Source: an uncultured Prevotella sp. (GTDB taxonomy: Bacteria; Bacteroidota; Bacteroidia; Bacteroidales; Bacteroidaceae). Taken from it: a stretch of 46,204 nucleotides of DNA. How positions within the stretch are numbered: the first letter of the stretch is position 1; every line of letters starts with the position of its first letter. Shown one piece after another: positions 31,303 through 40,111 of the stretch. Made by a program: the position numbers and the translations under genes. The stretch covers positions 1 to 46,204 of the forward strand of contig OMXK01000027.1 of the NCBI GenBank assembly GCA_900314995.1, in the 5' to 3' direction. The notes under the pieces were generated by a model, which was given only the letters and a program-made list of their open reading frames with translations, made no database searches and was not told the origin of the DNA.

Positions 31303-33972
31303 ATGAGAACCAGATTCTTGGCTGTTATATTGTCGGCATCAATCGCCATGGCTGCGGAAGCTCAGACCGCAGCCAGCGATACGACAATGGTTAGAATCGG
31401 CTATTCGAAAGGAGGGTTAAACACCGTGGCTGGTGCTATCGATCAGGTGACGGAGGAGCGTATGAATAAAGGCTTGGTCATCTCCTCGCTTGATGCCCTC
31501 AGCGGACAGTCTGCCGGTGTCCAGGTGACATCGGATGGTAATCAGGAAGCTATGGTGTCGGCAGTACGTGTTCGTGGCACCACCTCATTGACGGGTAATA
31601 ATAACCCACTGGTAATCATTGATGGTGTTACAGCCGATCTCGACATCCTCTCAACCATCTACCCTGCCGACATTGAGAGCTTTACCATCCTAAAAGATGC
31701 TTCTGAAACGGCACAATATGGCAGCCGTGGTGCAGCAGGCGTTATCGAGGTCGCCACGAAAAGGGGCAAGAACCAGAAGTTTCAGATATCCTACGACGGA
31801 AGTGTTGGTTTCGAGAAAGTCTTCAAGCGGACGGAAATGATGAGTGCCGATGATTACCGTCGGGCTTCGGATCGTATGGGGATACCCTATATCGATTTGG
31901 GCTATGATACAGATTTCCGTAAGGCGATTGAACGGACAGGCTTCGTTCAGCACCACCACATCGCCTTTGGCGGTGGCAATGAGACTGCCAACTACCGTGC
32001 CTCTGTAGGTGCAATGGAGCACAATACAGTTATAAAGCAGCAGGGCAACAAGAACTATATTGCAAAGCTGGACATTACCCAGCAGGCTTTCGACAATCGT
32101 CTGACGGTGGATCTTGGCATGGTTGGTTCGCTGCAGCGTATCTACTACCTGCCTTTCAAACAGAAATTGTTCTTTTCGGCTGCTACCTTCAACCCCACGT
32201 TTCCTGGCATTGCGAACAGTAAAGGCGAATATGACGAAGTGACTGAAGCATCGTGGAATAGTAACCCTCTCTCGATGTTGGACATGAAACAAGATGAGGA
32301 TAACGGTCACTTCAACTTTCACATGAAGGCGAAGGTAATCCTTGGCAAGAATCTGACACTTCGTGCCTTCGGTTCTTACTCGTACAATAACATTGGCAAT
32401 GCCCACTACTATCCTACTAGTGTCTGGTCTAATGGCGAAGCTTACCGTCAGAGCGAAAAGAACGAGGATATGTTGGGTAATGCCTCGTTGACCTACATTC
32501 TCGACACCAAGCATTCAACACTCAACCTGATGGCTCTGGCAGAAGTGGAAACCAAGAAGGTAAACGGTTTTTATACCACCTCGACAGGATTCACCACTGA
32601 TGCCTTTGGATATAATAAGCTCTCGGCAGGTTCAGCACGTCCTTGGGATGGTACTGACTCCTATTATTCAGACGCTCATATGGAATCGTTCCTGATGCGT
32701 GCCCAATATACCCTTCTCGACAGATACACATTGACCGTAAATGCCCGTGGCGATGCATCCTCGAAGTTTGGTAAGAACCATCGCTGGGGCTTCTTCCCAT
32801 CTGCTAGTGCGGCATGGGTCATCAGTAAGGAGCCCTGGATGAAGCGCCTGACATTCATCAGCAATGCCAAACTGCGTGTCGGCTATGGGCGTTCAGGAAG
32901 TCAGGGCGGTATTGACTCCTATAACTCGCTGCAGCTCATGCAGCCTAATGGCATTGTGCCGTTTGAGGACTCCCCTACCGTAACCCTCGGCATCGTGAGG
33001 AATGCCAATCCCGACTTGAAATGGGAAATCAAGCGTTCATTCAATGTCGGATTAGACGTGAATCTCTGGAGTAACCGTATGGCCATCAGCGTGGACTGGT
33101 ACAGTTCGAAGACCACCGACATGCTCTATGTCTACGACGTGCCCGTGCCACCATTTACCTATGACAAACTGTTGGCAAATCTGGGCTCAATGAAGAACTA
33201 CGGACTGGAGATTGGTTTTGGCATCACTCCTCTGCGCAGCAAGGATATGGAGCTCGCAGTCAATATGAACTGGACGTTTGAAGGCAATGAACTCATCTCG
33301 CTCAACGGCTATCACAACGGCCAGTATCTGACAGCACCCAGCGTGAAAGGAATCTCTTCCATTTACGGGCCAGGCTTCCACGGTTCCAGTGATGTGTGCT
33401 TTCAGATTGTAGGCCAACCTCTTGGCGTGTTCTCACTGCGCCACTGCAAGGGAATCGCGACTGATGCTGACGGGGCAAGATACTACGACATCGATGACGA
33501 AAACCATATCTGCGGTCAGGCGATGCCAAAGGCGATGATGGGATCGAACATCGCATTCCGCTATAAGCAGTGGGACCTGACGATGCAGATGAACGGTGCT
33601 TTCGGGCATAAGATATTCAACGGCGATGCGCTCACCTATAAAGACATCCTGTCACTACCGAACTACAATGTAGCGAAAGGTGCCGACATCGAGAATATCC
33701 AAGACAAGGTGATCAGCGACTACTGGCTGGAGTCGGGCGACTATGTAAACATCGATTATGTTACCTTGGGATGGAACGTACCCGTTCGCTCGAAGTACAT
33801 ACAGACTATCAGAGTCTCGGCTTCCGTGAATAACCTTGTCACGTTTACAGGCTACAGCGGCTTGACGCCGATGATCAACTCCAGTGTCATCAACGGCACA
33901 CTCGGTCTCGATGACAAGAACGTTATGCCTGTCTATCGCTCATACACAATGGGACTCAGCATTAAATTCTAG
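31303..33972 (+). CDS. SusC/RagA-type TonB-dependent outer-membrane transporter
   Basis: The signal peptide is MRTRFLAVILSASIAMAAEA. The plug domain has the SusC motifs LSGQSAGVQVTSDGNQE, PLVIIDGV, DIESFTILKDASETAQYGSRGAAGVIEVATKRG. A long beta-barrel follows, ending YRSYTMGLSIKF with the terminal Phe typical of outer-membrane proteins. The protein has 889 residues, short for SusC, because the N-terminal carboxypeptidase-regulatory-like domain is missing and the plug starts almost at once. It forms a pair with the SusD-like lipoprotein encoded four bases downstream and would import a bound oligomer using TonB energy. The neighbour protease lipoprotein hints at peptides rather than glycans, but that is inference. 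No sigma/anti-sigma or hybrid sensor is adjacent. Confidence 0.93.
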   Translation: MRTRFLAVILSASIAMAAEAQTAASDTTMVRIGYSKGGLNTVAGAIDQVTEERMNKGLVISSLDALSGQSAGVQVTSDGNQEAMVSAVRVRGTTSLTGNNNPLVIIDGVTADLDILSTIYPADIESFTILKDASETAQYGSRGAAGVIEVATKRGKNQKFQISYDGSVGFEKVFKRTEMMSADDYRRASDRMGIPYIDLGYDTDFRKAIERTGFVQHHHIAFGGGNETANYRASVGAMEHNTVIKQQGNKNYIAKLDITQQAFDNRLTVDLGMVGSLQRIYYLPFKQKLFFSAATFNPTFPGIANSKGEYDEVTEASWNSNPLSMLDMKQDEDNGHFNFHMKAKVILGKNLTLRAFGSYSYNNIGNAHYYPTSVWSNGEAYRQSEKNEDMLGNASLTYILDTKHSTLNLMALAEVETKKVNGFYTTSTGFTTDAFGYNKLSAGSARPWDGTDSYYSDAHMESFLMRAQYTLLDRYTLTVNARGDASSKFGKNHRWGFFPSASAAWVISKEPWMKRLTFISNAKLRVGYGRSGSQGGIDSYNSLQLMQPNGIVPFEDSPTVTLGIVRNANPDLKWEIKRSFNVGLDVNLWSNRMAISVDWYSSKTTDMLYVYDVPVPPFTYDKLLANLGSMKNYGLEIGFGITPLRSKDMELAVNMNWTFEGNELISLNGYHNGQYLTAPSVKGISSIYGPGFHGSSDVCFQIVGQPLGVFSLRHCKGIATDADGARYYDIDDENHICGQAMPKAMMGSNIAFRYKQWDLTMQMNGAFGHKIFNGDALTYKDILSLPNYNVAKGADIENIQDKVISDYWLESGDYVNIDYVTLGWNVPVRSKYIQTIRVSASVNNLVTFTGYSGLTPMINSSVINGTLGLDDKNVMPVYRSYTMGLSIKF

Positions 33973-33976
33973 ACAT

Positions 33977-35596
33977 ATGCGGAAAATCATTTCTATAGCC
34001 CTCTGTCTGCTGACAGCCAGTTGCTCGCTGGATGAAGACCCGCGTGACCATATCGATGAGGAGGAAGCCTATGAGACTGACGATGCCCTCTTCCGCAATA
34101 CCGTTTCCTCCTTATATAATTATATAGGCGGATCAGTTGACGGGCAAGGGCTGCAAGGCACCTGCAGGGGTATCTACGACCTGCAGACCTTTGGCTCAGA
34201 TGAAGCCATGATACCTACTCGCGGCAACGACTGGTACGATGGCGGTATCTGGCAGGATCTGTATCGCCATTCATGGTCGCCAGGGCACAATATGGTAAAG
34301 AACTCCTGGTTGTACTTATACAAAGTAATCACCCTCTGTAACCGCTCCATCAATCAGTTAGAGACCCATTACAGTTTGCTCTCAGAATACGAGTTGGATG
34401 CCTATATAGCCGAGGTGCGAAGCATACGTGCCATCTGTTACTGGTATCTGCTTGACCTCTTTGCCCGTGTCCCCATCATCACCAAGAGCGATGTCGTGAT
34501 GAATACTGAAATGAGACAGGCAGAACGTAGCGAGCTCTTTGCCTTTGTCATCCATGAGCTGCAGGATGCCTTGCCTTTTCTCTCTGATGCAAACAGTGTG
34601 CATAGAGGTGACTATTATGGTCGTGTGACGAAGCCCGTGGCTTGTTTCGTGTTAGCCAAGCTGATGCTTAATGCAGAGGTATATGCCGATGACGACTGGA
34701 CAGACGGCAAAAGACCCGATGGCCGCGACATGGTATTCAACATCGACGGCATGACCATGAATGCCTGGGAGGCAGTCGTCTACTATTGCGACCAGCTGAA
34801 GAACGATGGCTTCAGACTGGCCGATAACTATAGTGATAATTTCGCCGTTCGCAATGAGAACTCGCCAGAGAATATCTGGGTCATCTTTATGGACAGGGAT
34901 CTCTACTACAACGAACAGCAGAACATGTTCCGATCCTGGCACTACCGGCATGCTGCAGCCTATGGGTTCACTGGAGAGAACGGCTCGTGTGCTACGCTGA
35001 AGGCGGTCGAAGTGTTTGGCTATGGCACAGACGTGGAAGACAGCCGCTTCGACTTGAACTACTGGGCTGGAGAGGTGACTGATTACGATGACATTCCAGT
35101 GGAAGACCGTTTGGGAAATATTCTCTGCTATTACCCATTGGAGGTGGAACTCGATCTCAGCGGCAGTCCTTATGTTGAGACGGCTGGTGCGCGCATGAAG
35201 AAATACGAGGTAGACAAGAATGCGACGAAGGAGGGCAAGTTGATGGATAACGATATTGTGCTCTTCCGCTTTGCTGATGTGCTGCTGATGCGAGCCGAGG
35301 CAAAGTTCCGTAATGGAGAAAACGGGCAGGATGACTATAATGCCGTCCGCAATCGCGTCTCGATGCCTCTGCGTGAAATCAGTCTCGAGAACCTGCTCGA
35401 CGAACGTCTGTTGGAACTCTGCTGGGAGGGCTGGCGGCGTCAGGATCTCATCCGCTTCGGGCAATACGAGAGTCTCTTTGAGGGTGACGAGTGGGATGCA
35501 AAAGTGGATGAGAGCGATGGTCATACAACCGTATTCCCGATACCTGCTGATATCTTGACTCTCAATCCCAATCTCACTCAAAACAAAGGCTATTGA
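33977..35596 (+). CDS. SusD/RagB-type surface lipoprotein
   Basis: The start at 33977 gives MRKIISIALCLLTASC, a lipoprotein signal with Cys 16; the open frame extends 93 bases further upstream but only inside the SusC gene. The 539 residues follow the SusD pattern: early NTVSSLYNYIGG, the helix region YLYKVITLCNRSINQL, EVRSIRAICYWYLLDLFARVPI, and the C-terminal LLDERLLELCWEGWRRQDLIRFGQY and PADILTLNPNLTQNKGY. SusD proteins lie as a lid on SusC and capture the substrate. The stop overlaps the next ATG (TGATG), so the protease is translationally coupled. Confidence 0.93.
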   Translation: MRKIISIALCLLTASCSLDEDPRDHIDEEEAYETDDALFRNTVSSLYNYIGGSVDGQGLQGTCRGIYDLQTFGSDEAMIPTRGNDWYDGGIWQDLYRHSWSPGHNMVKNSWLYLYKVITLCNRSINQLETHYSLLSEYELDAYIAEVRSIRAICYWYLLDLFARVPIITKSDVVMNTEMRQAERSELFAFVIHELQDALPFLSDANSVHRGDYYGRVTKPVACFVLAKLMLNAEVYADDDWTDGKRPDGRDMVFNIDGMTMNAWEAVVYYCDQLKNDGFRLADNYSDNFAVRNENSPENIWVIFMDRDLYYNEQQNMFRSWHYRHAAAYGFTGENGSCATLKAVEVFGYGTDVEDSRFDLNYWAGEVTDYDDIPVEDRLGNILCYYPLEVELDLSGSPYVETAGARMKKYEVDKNATKEGKLMDNDIVLFRFADVLLMRAEAKFRNGENGQDDYNAVRNRVSMPLREISLENLLDERLLELCWEGWRRQDLIRFGQYESLFEGDEWDAKVDESDGHTTVFPIPADILTLNPNLTQNKGY

Positions 35597-36363
35597 TGAG
35601 ACGTGGCGTTTGGATTCTGGCTGTTGTGTTACTGGTGGGAGGGTGTGCCCGTCAGGTTCCCAAGCACTTTACGCATGAAGTGCTCAACCGTATGACACCC
35701 ATCAAAGATCAAGGGGATAGTGAGACCTGCTGGATCTATGCCATGCTGGCTGCCATTGAGACAGAACACCTCTCATGGGGCGACTCCGTGAACCTCTCTC
35801 CTTACTATGTTGAAAAGATGTTAGAGCAGGAACCCGATGTGCCAAAGAACCAGCGTGGAATGGGTGCCACCCTGATACGACTGATAGAGAAATACGGCAT
35901 CTGCAGTTATGATGCGATGCGGAAGGTGGACAGACCTGCTCCCAAGTGGGTGTTTATGCTCGGTGCCACCTATACGCCTCAGGAGTTTGCCCGTAGTGTG
36001 TGTAAGCCTGGCGAGTATCTCCAGCTCATGAGTGATGACGATGAACCCTATTATCAGGAATTGGAACTTGATTTTTCCGACAACTGGCTGCATGATCGTT
36101 TCCTGAACATCCCGATGGACTCATTGCTGACGAAGACCGAACGTGCGGTGCGGCAGCATCATGGTGTCTGCTGGGAGAGCGAGAACCATGCGATGGCCAT
36201 CGTAGGAATTGCGCACGATGATCATGGGGAGCCGTATTTTATCATGAAGAATTCCTGGGGCACCGATGGCCCCTATAAGGGGTTGGCCTATCTCTCCTTT
36301 GAGGATTTCAAGGAAAAAACCCTCGCCGTTGAGATGACAAAAGAAGCCTACGGTCTCCCGTAG
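35596..36363 (+). CDS. Papain-like (C1 family) cysteine protease lipoprotein
   Basis: The start is ATG 35596, overlapping the SusD stop. The lipoprotein signal is LAVVLLVGGC (Cys 17). Papain motifs are IKDQGDSETCWIYAM (oxyanion Gln 39, nucleophile Cys 45), SENHAMAIVGI (catalytic His) and IMKNSWGTDGPYKGLAYL (Asn). With 255 residues and no propeptide, the layout resembles the short C1 peptidases of Bacteroidetes and bleomycin-hydrolase-like proteins. Anchored on the outer membrane it could trim proteins or peptides for the SusCD pair. The stop codon lies inside the 3' arm of the terminator hairpin. Confidence 0.87.
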   Translation: MRRGVWILAVVLLVGGCARQVPKHFTHEVLNRMTPIKDQGDSETCWIYAMLAAIETEHLSWGDSVNLSPYYVEKMLEQEPDVPKNQRGMGATLIRLIEKYGICSYDAMRKVDRPAPKWVFMLGATYTPQEFARSVCKPGEYLQLMSDDDEPYYQELELDFSDNWLHDRFLNIPMDSLLTKTERAVRQHHGVCWESENHAMAIVGIAHDDHGEPYFIMKNSWGTDGPYKGLAYLSFEDFKEKTLAVEMTKEAYGLP

Positions 36364-36368
36364 GCTTT
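36346..36368. terminator. Bidirectional terminator between the protease gene and cysS
   Basis: GCCTACGG (36346-36353) pairs perfectly with CCGTAGGC (36358-36365). TTT follows on the plus strand and a T-rich run (CTTTTG) on the minus strand. It serves both converging genes and overlaps the last codons of the protease gene. Confidence 0.75.
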
Positions 36369-36395
36369 ATGACTTTCTGCAGCGTTGTCGGCGGA

Positions 36396-37889
36396 TTATT
36401 TGTTCAGTTTCCAGGTGACACCGTCTTTCGTGTCTTTCACCTCGAATCCGGCTGCAGCCAGCTCGTCGCGAATCTTATCGCTGGTAGCCCAGTCTTTGTC
36501 GGCTTTGGCCTTGGCACGAAGTTCCAACACCATATCGACCACCTTGCCGAAAGCTTCCTCACGACTGTCGTTAGATCCGCTCTTCTCTGCCTTCAATCCG
36601 AGGATATCAAAAGCGAAGAGACGCATGGTCTCAGCAAGTTCCTTCAGGCAGTCGGCACAGATTGTAGCCTTATGGTCGGTGAGTTTGTTAACGACAGTGC
36701 AAGCCTCGAAGAGGTTGCTGATCACCTGCGGTGTGGCAAAGTCGTCATTCATGGCGTCGTAGCACTTCTGACGTAGTGCCTTGACAATTTTTTCCGTTTC
36801 GGCATCGCACTTGTCGGATGCCTGAATGCGGTCGAGGTCGGCGATACCGTTCAGCAGCTTCTCCAGTCCCTTCTCTGCAGCTTGCAGAGCTTCGTTTGAG
36901 AAATCCACGGTGCCACGATAGTGGGCCGAAAGGATAAAGAAACGGATGGTCATGGGCGAGTAGGCCTTCTCGAGTTTCTCGTGGTTGCCCGTGAAGAACT
37001 GCTCGAGGGTAATGAAATTGCCCAGCGACTTACCCATCTTCTGGCCGTTGATGGTGATCATATTGTTGTGCATCCAATACTTCACGGCCTGATGTCCCAT
37101 TGAAGCCTGGGCCTGTGCGATCTCGCACTCATGGTGGGGGAACACGAGGTCCATGCCGCCACCGTGGATATCGAACTCCTCGCCGAGATACTTACGCCCC
37201 ATCGCGGTGCACTCACAGTGCCACCCCGGGAAACCGTCGCTCCAGGGTGAGGGCCAACGCATGATATGCTCCGGCTGTGCCTTCTTCCACAGAGCGAAAT
37301 CAGCCTGATGATGCTTTTCGCCTACACCGTCGAGATTGTCGCGGCTGGCATCCTTGATATTCTCCAACGAACGTCCGCTCAGTATGCCATACTGGAACTT
37401 CTTGTTATAGGCCTCAATATCGAAATAGATCGAACCGTTGCTCTCGTAGGCAAAGCCGTTGTCGATAATCTGCTGTACGAGTTGCTGCTGTTCGATGATA
37501 TGGCCAGTGGCATGGGGCTCGATTGAAGGGCGCAGCACACCTAGTGCATCCATCGCCTGATGGTAGCGGTTGGTATAGTACTGGGCAATCTCCATAGGCT
37601 CCAGTTGTTCCAGACGGGCTTTCTTGGCAATCTTGTCTTCGCCCTCGTCGGCATCGTGCTCCAGATGGCCAACATCAGTAATGTTACGCACGTACCTTAC
37701 TTTATAGCCCAGGTGTTTCAGATAACGGAACACCAAGTCGAATGTAATCGCAGGGCGCGCGTGTCCCAGATGGGGATCGCCATAGACGGTGGGACCGCAG
37801 ACATACATGCCTACATTGGGTGCGTGGAGCGGCTCAAAACGCTCCTTCTGACGCGTCAGCGTATTGTAAATAACCAGTTTTGATTCCAT
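36396..37889 (-). CDS. cysS: Cysteinyl-tRNA synthetase
   Basis: Class I synthetase signatures are complete: the zinc Cys and HIGH-type motif in [19 protein letters not shown], the zinc-site WHCECTAMG and HHECEIAQ, and the KMSKS-type loop [11 protein letters not shown]. The protein charges tRNA-Cys with cysteine in the cytoplasm. At 497 residues it is of normal length. It is transcribed alone from a promoter at 37910-37917 and ends at a bidirectional terminator. Several sulfur-amino-acid genes lie nearby, but no shared regulation is visible. Confidence 0.97.
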   Translation of the reverse strand: MESKLVIYNTLTRQKERFEPLHAPNVGMYVCGPTVYGDPHLGHARPAITFDLVFRYLKHLGYKVRYVRNITDVGHLEHDADEGEDKIAKKARLEQLEPMEIAQYYTNRYHQAMDALGVLRPSIEPHATGHIIEQQQLVQQIIDNGFAYESNGSIYFDIEAYNKKFQYGILSGRSLENIKDASRDNLDGVGEKHHQADFALWKKAQPEHIMRWPSPWSDGFPGWHCECTAMGRKYLGEEFDIHGGGMDLVFPHHECEIAQAQASMGHQAVKYWMHNNMITINGQKMGKSLGNFITLEQFFTGNHEKLEKAYSPMTIRFFILSAHYRGTVDFSNEALQAAEKGLEKLLNGIADLDRIQASDKCDAETEKIVKALRQKCYDAMNDDFATPQVISNLFEACTVVNKLTDHKATICADCLKELAETMRLFAFDILGLKAEKSGSNDSREEAFGKVVDMVLELRAKAKADKDWATSDKIRDELAAAGFEVKDTKDGVTWKLNK

Positions 37890-37909
37890 ATTCTCTTAGT
37901 TTTCGACTG

Positions 37910-37917
37910 CAAAGGTA
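37910..37917 (-). promoter_or_regulatory. Promoter -7 box for cysS
   Basis: The minus strand reads TACCTTTG followed by CAGTCG; the cysS ATG is 20 bases downstream. Confidence 0.7.
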
Positions 37918-38022
37918 GTGTAAAATTTCGATTAAGCGAAGAGAATGCATATTTATTTGCACTCTTGAGCGTGAGAAATTTATCTAAATCGAGCGAAATG
38001 CAAAATAAATCGCGCTTAATTT

Positions 38023-38487
38023 TTAAATATTAATGCCATAGTTCTGCTTCACTTCACTCATAACGAAGGTACTCTCGATAGAGGCAAGACTCTCAATCTC
38101 ACCCAGTTTGTTTAGAACAAACTCTTGATATTGTTTCATGTCGCGGGCGCGTACTTTTAATAGATAGTCGTATGCACCGGAGGTGTTATAGCACTCTGTC
38201 ACCTCGGGGATGCGCTGTATTCTGCGTACGAAGGCATCAGCGATCTCATGGTTGATCTGCTTCAGTTTTACCTTGCAGAACACGAGCAGGCCTTGGTCAA
38301 GTTTCTCTGGGTCGAGGATAGCCACATACTTTTTGATATAACCCTTCTTTTCCAGCCGTTTCTGGCGCTCAAACACGGGGGTAGGGGTCAAATGAACGGC
38401 ATCGGCCAGCTCTTTGGTGGTCAATTTGGCGTTTTTTTGCAGTGTTTTAAGAATCTGCAAGTCGGTTTTGTCGAGGATTTCTGCCAT
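38023..38487 (-). CDS. Lrp/AsnC family transcriptional regulator
   Basis: The N-terminal helix-turn-helix (LDKTDLQILKTLQKNAKLTTKE, then LADAVHLTPTPVFERQKRLEKKGYI) is followed by the RAM ligand-binding domain (LLVFCKVKLKQ, VTECYNTSGAYDYLLKVRARDM). The 154 residues are the standard length. Lrp-type regulators bind amino acids and act as octamers on amino-acid genes. It is divergent from the MetY-type gene at 38716, the usual layout for a regulator controlling its neighbour. A palindrome at 38592-38610 overlaps that gene's -33 element. Confidence 0.93.
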   Translation of the reverse strand: MAEILDKTDLQILKTLQKNAKLTTKELADAVHLTPTPVFERQKRLEKKGYIKKYVAILDPEKLDQGLLVFCKVKLKQINHEIADAFVRRIQRIPEVTECYNTSGAYDYLLKVRARDMKQYQEFVLNKLGEIESLASIESTFVMSEVKQNYGINI

Positions 38488-38556
38488 ATTTTAGAGTTTT
38501 ATTCTGTTAGCGGGCTTAAAAAGTGCCTTAAACGGAAAGCTATTCTTTATCGGCTG

Positions 38557-38564
38557 CAAATTTA
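38557..38564 (-). promoter_or_regulatory. Promoter -7 box for the Lrp/AsnC gene
   Basis: The minus strand reads TAAATTTG followed by CAGCC, about 70 bases before the ATG at 38487. Confidence 0.65.
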
Positions 38565-38591
38565 GTGGTATTTTCTGAATTATGCAAGAAA

Positions 38592-38623
38592 TTTGGATAA
38601 TATTTCCAAACATCGTACCTTTG
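38592..38623 (+). promoter_or_regulatory. MetY-type gene promoter with an overlapping palindrome
   Basis: TTTG (38592-38595), 20 bases, TACCTTTG (38616-38623) is a consensus promoter. TTTGGA (38592-38597) and TCCAAA (38605-38610) form a palindrome with a 7-base AT spacer that contains the -33 element, suitable for an Lrp-type or other dimeric repressor. Confidence 0.7.
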
Positions 38624-38715
38624 CACTCGAAAACAAGTTTCGACAGCGAGTAACTGTACTTGCACCCGAAAAAAGAGAATTACATTATTAACAAATAAAA
38701 AGAAAGGATAAGATT

Positions 38716-40005
38716 ATGAGTACAAAGAAAAATTATCGTTTTGAGACACTGCAACTTCATGTAGGTCAGGAACAGGCAGACCCCGCAACTGATGCACGTG
38801 CCGTGCCCATCTACCAGACCACATCGTATGTGTTCCACAACTCTCAGCACGCTGCCGATCGTTTCGGCCTCCGCGATGCCGGTAACATCTATGGTCGTCT
38901 GACCAACTCCACACAGGGTGTGTTTGAGGATCGCGTGGCAGCCCTCGAGGGTGGTGTGGCAGGTCTCGCAGTCGCTTCCGGTGCTGCCGCCATCACCTAC
39001 GCCCTGCAGAATATCGCACAGGCAGGCGACCATATCGTGGCTGCTGACAACCTCTATGGTGGAAGTTACAATTTGATTACCCACACGCTGGCTACGCAGG
39101 GCATCACCAATACCATCATCAATGTGAACGACCTTGAAGCTCTCGAGTCAGCCATCCAGCCCAACACAAAAGTAGTATACGCTGAGACATTTGGCAATCC
39201 TAACAGTGATGTGCTCGACCTCGAGGGTGTGGCCGCAGTGGCCCACAAGCATGGCATCCCCTTCATTGTCGACAATACCTTCGGCACACCTTATCTGATT
39301 CGTCCGTTGGAGCATGGCGCAGATATCGTGGTGCATTCGGCTACGAAGTTCCTCGGTGGTCATGGCAGCTCACTGGGTGGTGTCATCGTCGACGGTGGTA
39401 AGTTCGACTGGAAACAGAACGACAAGTTCCCCACGCTCTCCAAGCCCGATCCTTCTTATCATGGCATCGTATTCGCCGATGCAGTAGGAGCCGCCGCTTA
39501 TGTGACTCGCATCCGTGCCGTCATCCTGCGTGATACAGGTGCTGCTATCTCTCCCTTCAATGCTTTCATCCTCCTGCAGGGTGTTGAGACGTTGAGCCTC
39601 CGTGTAGAGCGTCATGTAGAGAATGCGCTGAAGGTAGTTGATTTCCTGAAGAATCATCCGAAGGTGGCAGCCGTCCATCATCCGGCTCTCGAGAGTCATC
39701 CCGACCATCAGCTCTACAAGAAGTACTTCCCCAACGGCGGTGGCTCGATCTTCACCTTCGAGATCAAGGGAGGCCAGGAAGAGGCTTGGAAATTTATCGA
39801 TGCCCTGCAGATATTCTCACTGCTGGCTAACGTGGCCGATGTGAAGAGCCTGGTGATCCATCCTTACACCACCACGCACTCACAGCTCTCGCCCGAGGAA
39901 CTGGCCGAACAGCATATCACGCCATCGACCATCCGTCTGAGCATTGGCACAGAGCATATCGACGACATCATCGACGATTTGTCGCAGGCATTTGATAAGA
40001 TTTGA
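38716..40005 (+). CDS. O-acetylhomoserine sulfhydrylase (MetY-type)
   Basis: A PLP enzyme of the Cys/Met-metabolism family: FETLQLHVGQEQADPATDARAVPIYQTTSY at the start (in two recognisable parts), YGRLTNST, FVDNTFGTPYL-like and the PLP lysine in HSATKFLGGHG (K211). The insertion DGGKFDWKQNDKFPTLSKPDPSYHG is typical of MetY rather than MetB/MetC. It would combine O-acetylhomoserine with sulfide to make homocysteine, a cytoplasmic step to methionine. Length (429) is normal. It is divergent from the Lrp/AsnC gene and lies near an encapsulin/desulfurase operon that has a second enzyme of the same fold. Confidence 0.92.
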   Translation: MSTKKNYRFETLQLHVGQEQADPATDARAVPIYQTTSYVFHNSQHAADRFGLRDAGNIYGRLTNSTQGVFEDRVAALEGGVAGLAVASGAAAITYALQNIAQAGDHIVAADNLYGGSYNLITHTLATQGITNTIINVNDLEALESAIQPNTKVVYAETFGNPNSDVLDLEGVAAVAHKHGIPFIVDNTFGTPYLIRPLEHGADIVVHSATKFLGGHGSSLGGVIVDGGKFDWKQNDKFPTLSKPDPSYHGIVFADAVGAAAYVTRIRAVILRDTGAAISPFNAFILLQGVETLSLRVERHVENALKVVDFLKNHPKVAAVHHPALESHPDHQLYKKYFPNGGGSIFTFEIKGGQEEAWKFIDALQIFSLLANVADVKSLVIHPYTTTHSQLSPEELAEQHITPSTIRLSIGTEHIDDIIDDLSQAFDKI

Positions 40006-40038
40006 TGTTCTATTTCCAATTTCCAATTCCAAATTCTG

Positions 40039-40078
40039 AATTCCGAAAATACTTTTTCGGAGTTCGGGATTCGGAATT
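40039..40078 (+). terminator. Nested inverted repeats after the MetY-type gene
   Basis: AATTCCGAA (40039-40047) can pair with TTCGGAATT (40070-40078). Alternatively CCGAAAA (40043-40049) pairs with TTTTCGG (40054-40060). The two folds exclude each other. No clean T-run follows, so termination is uncertain; the outer repeat ends just before the next promoter. Confidence 0.45.
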
Positions 40079-40084
40079 ATTTCG

Positions 40085-40092
40085 TAACTTTG
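40085..40092 (+). promoter_or_regulatory. Promoter -7 box for the second LuxR-type regulator
   Basis: TAACTTTG followed by CACCC, 19 bases before the ATG at 40112. Confidence 0.7.
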
Positions 40093-40111
40093 CACCCAAG
40101 AACCAATTAAT

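Noticed and set aside
31690-32514. 274-codon open frame on the minus strand
   Set aside because: It lies entirely inside the SusC-type gene, which has convincing family motifs; the antisense translation shows no recognisable domain.
34652-35581. 309-codon open frame on the minus strand
   Set aside because: Shadow of the SusD gene; no domain pattern and no promoter.
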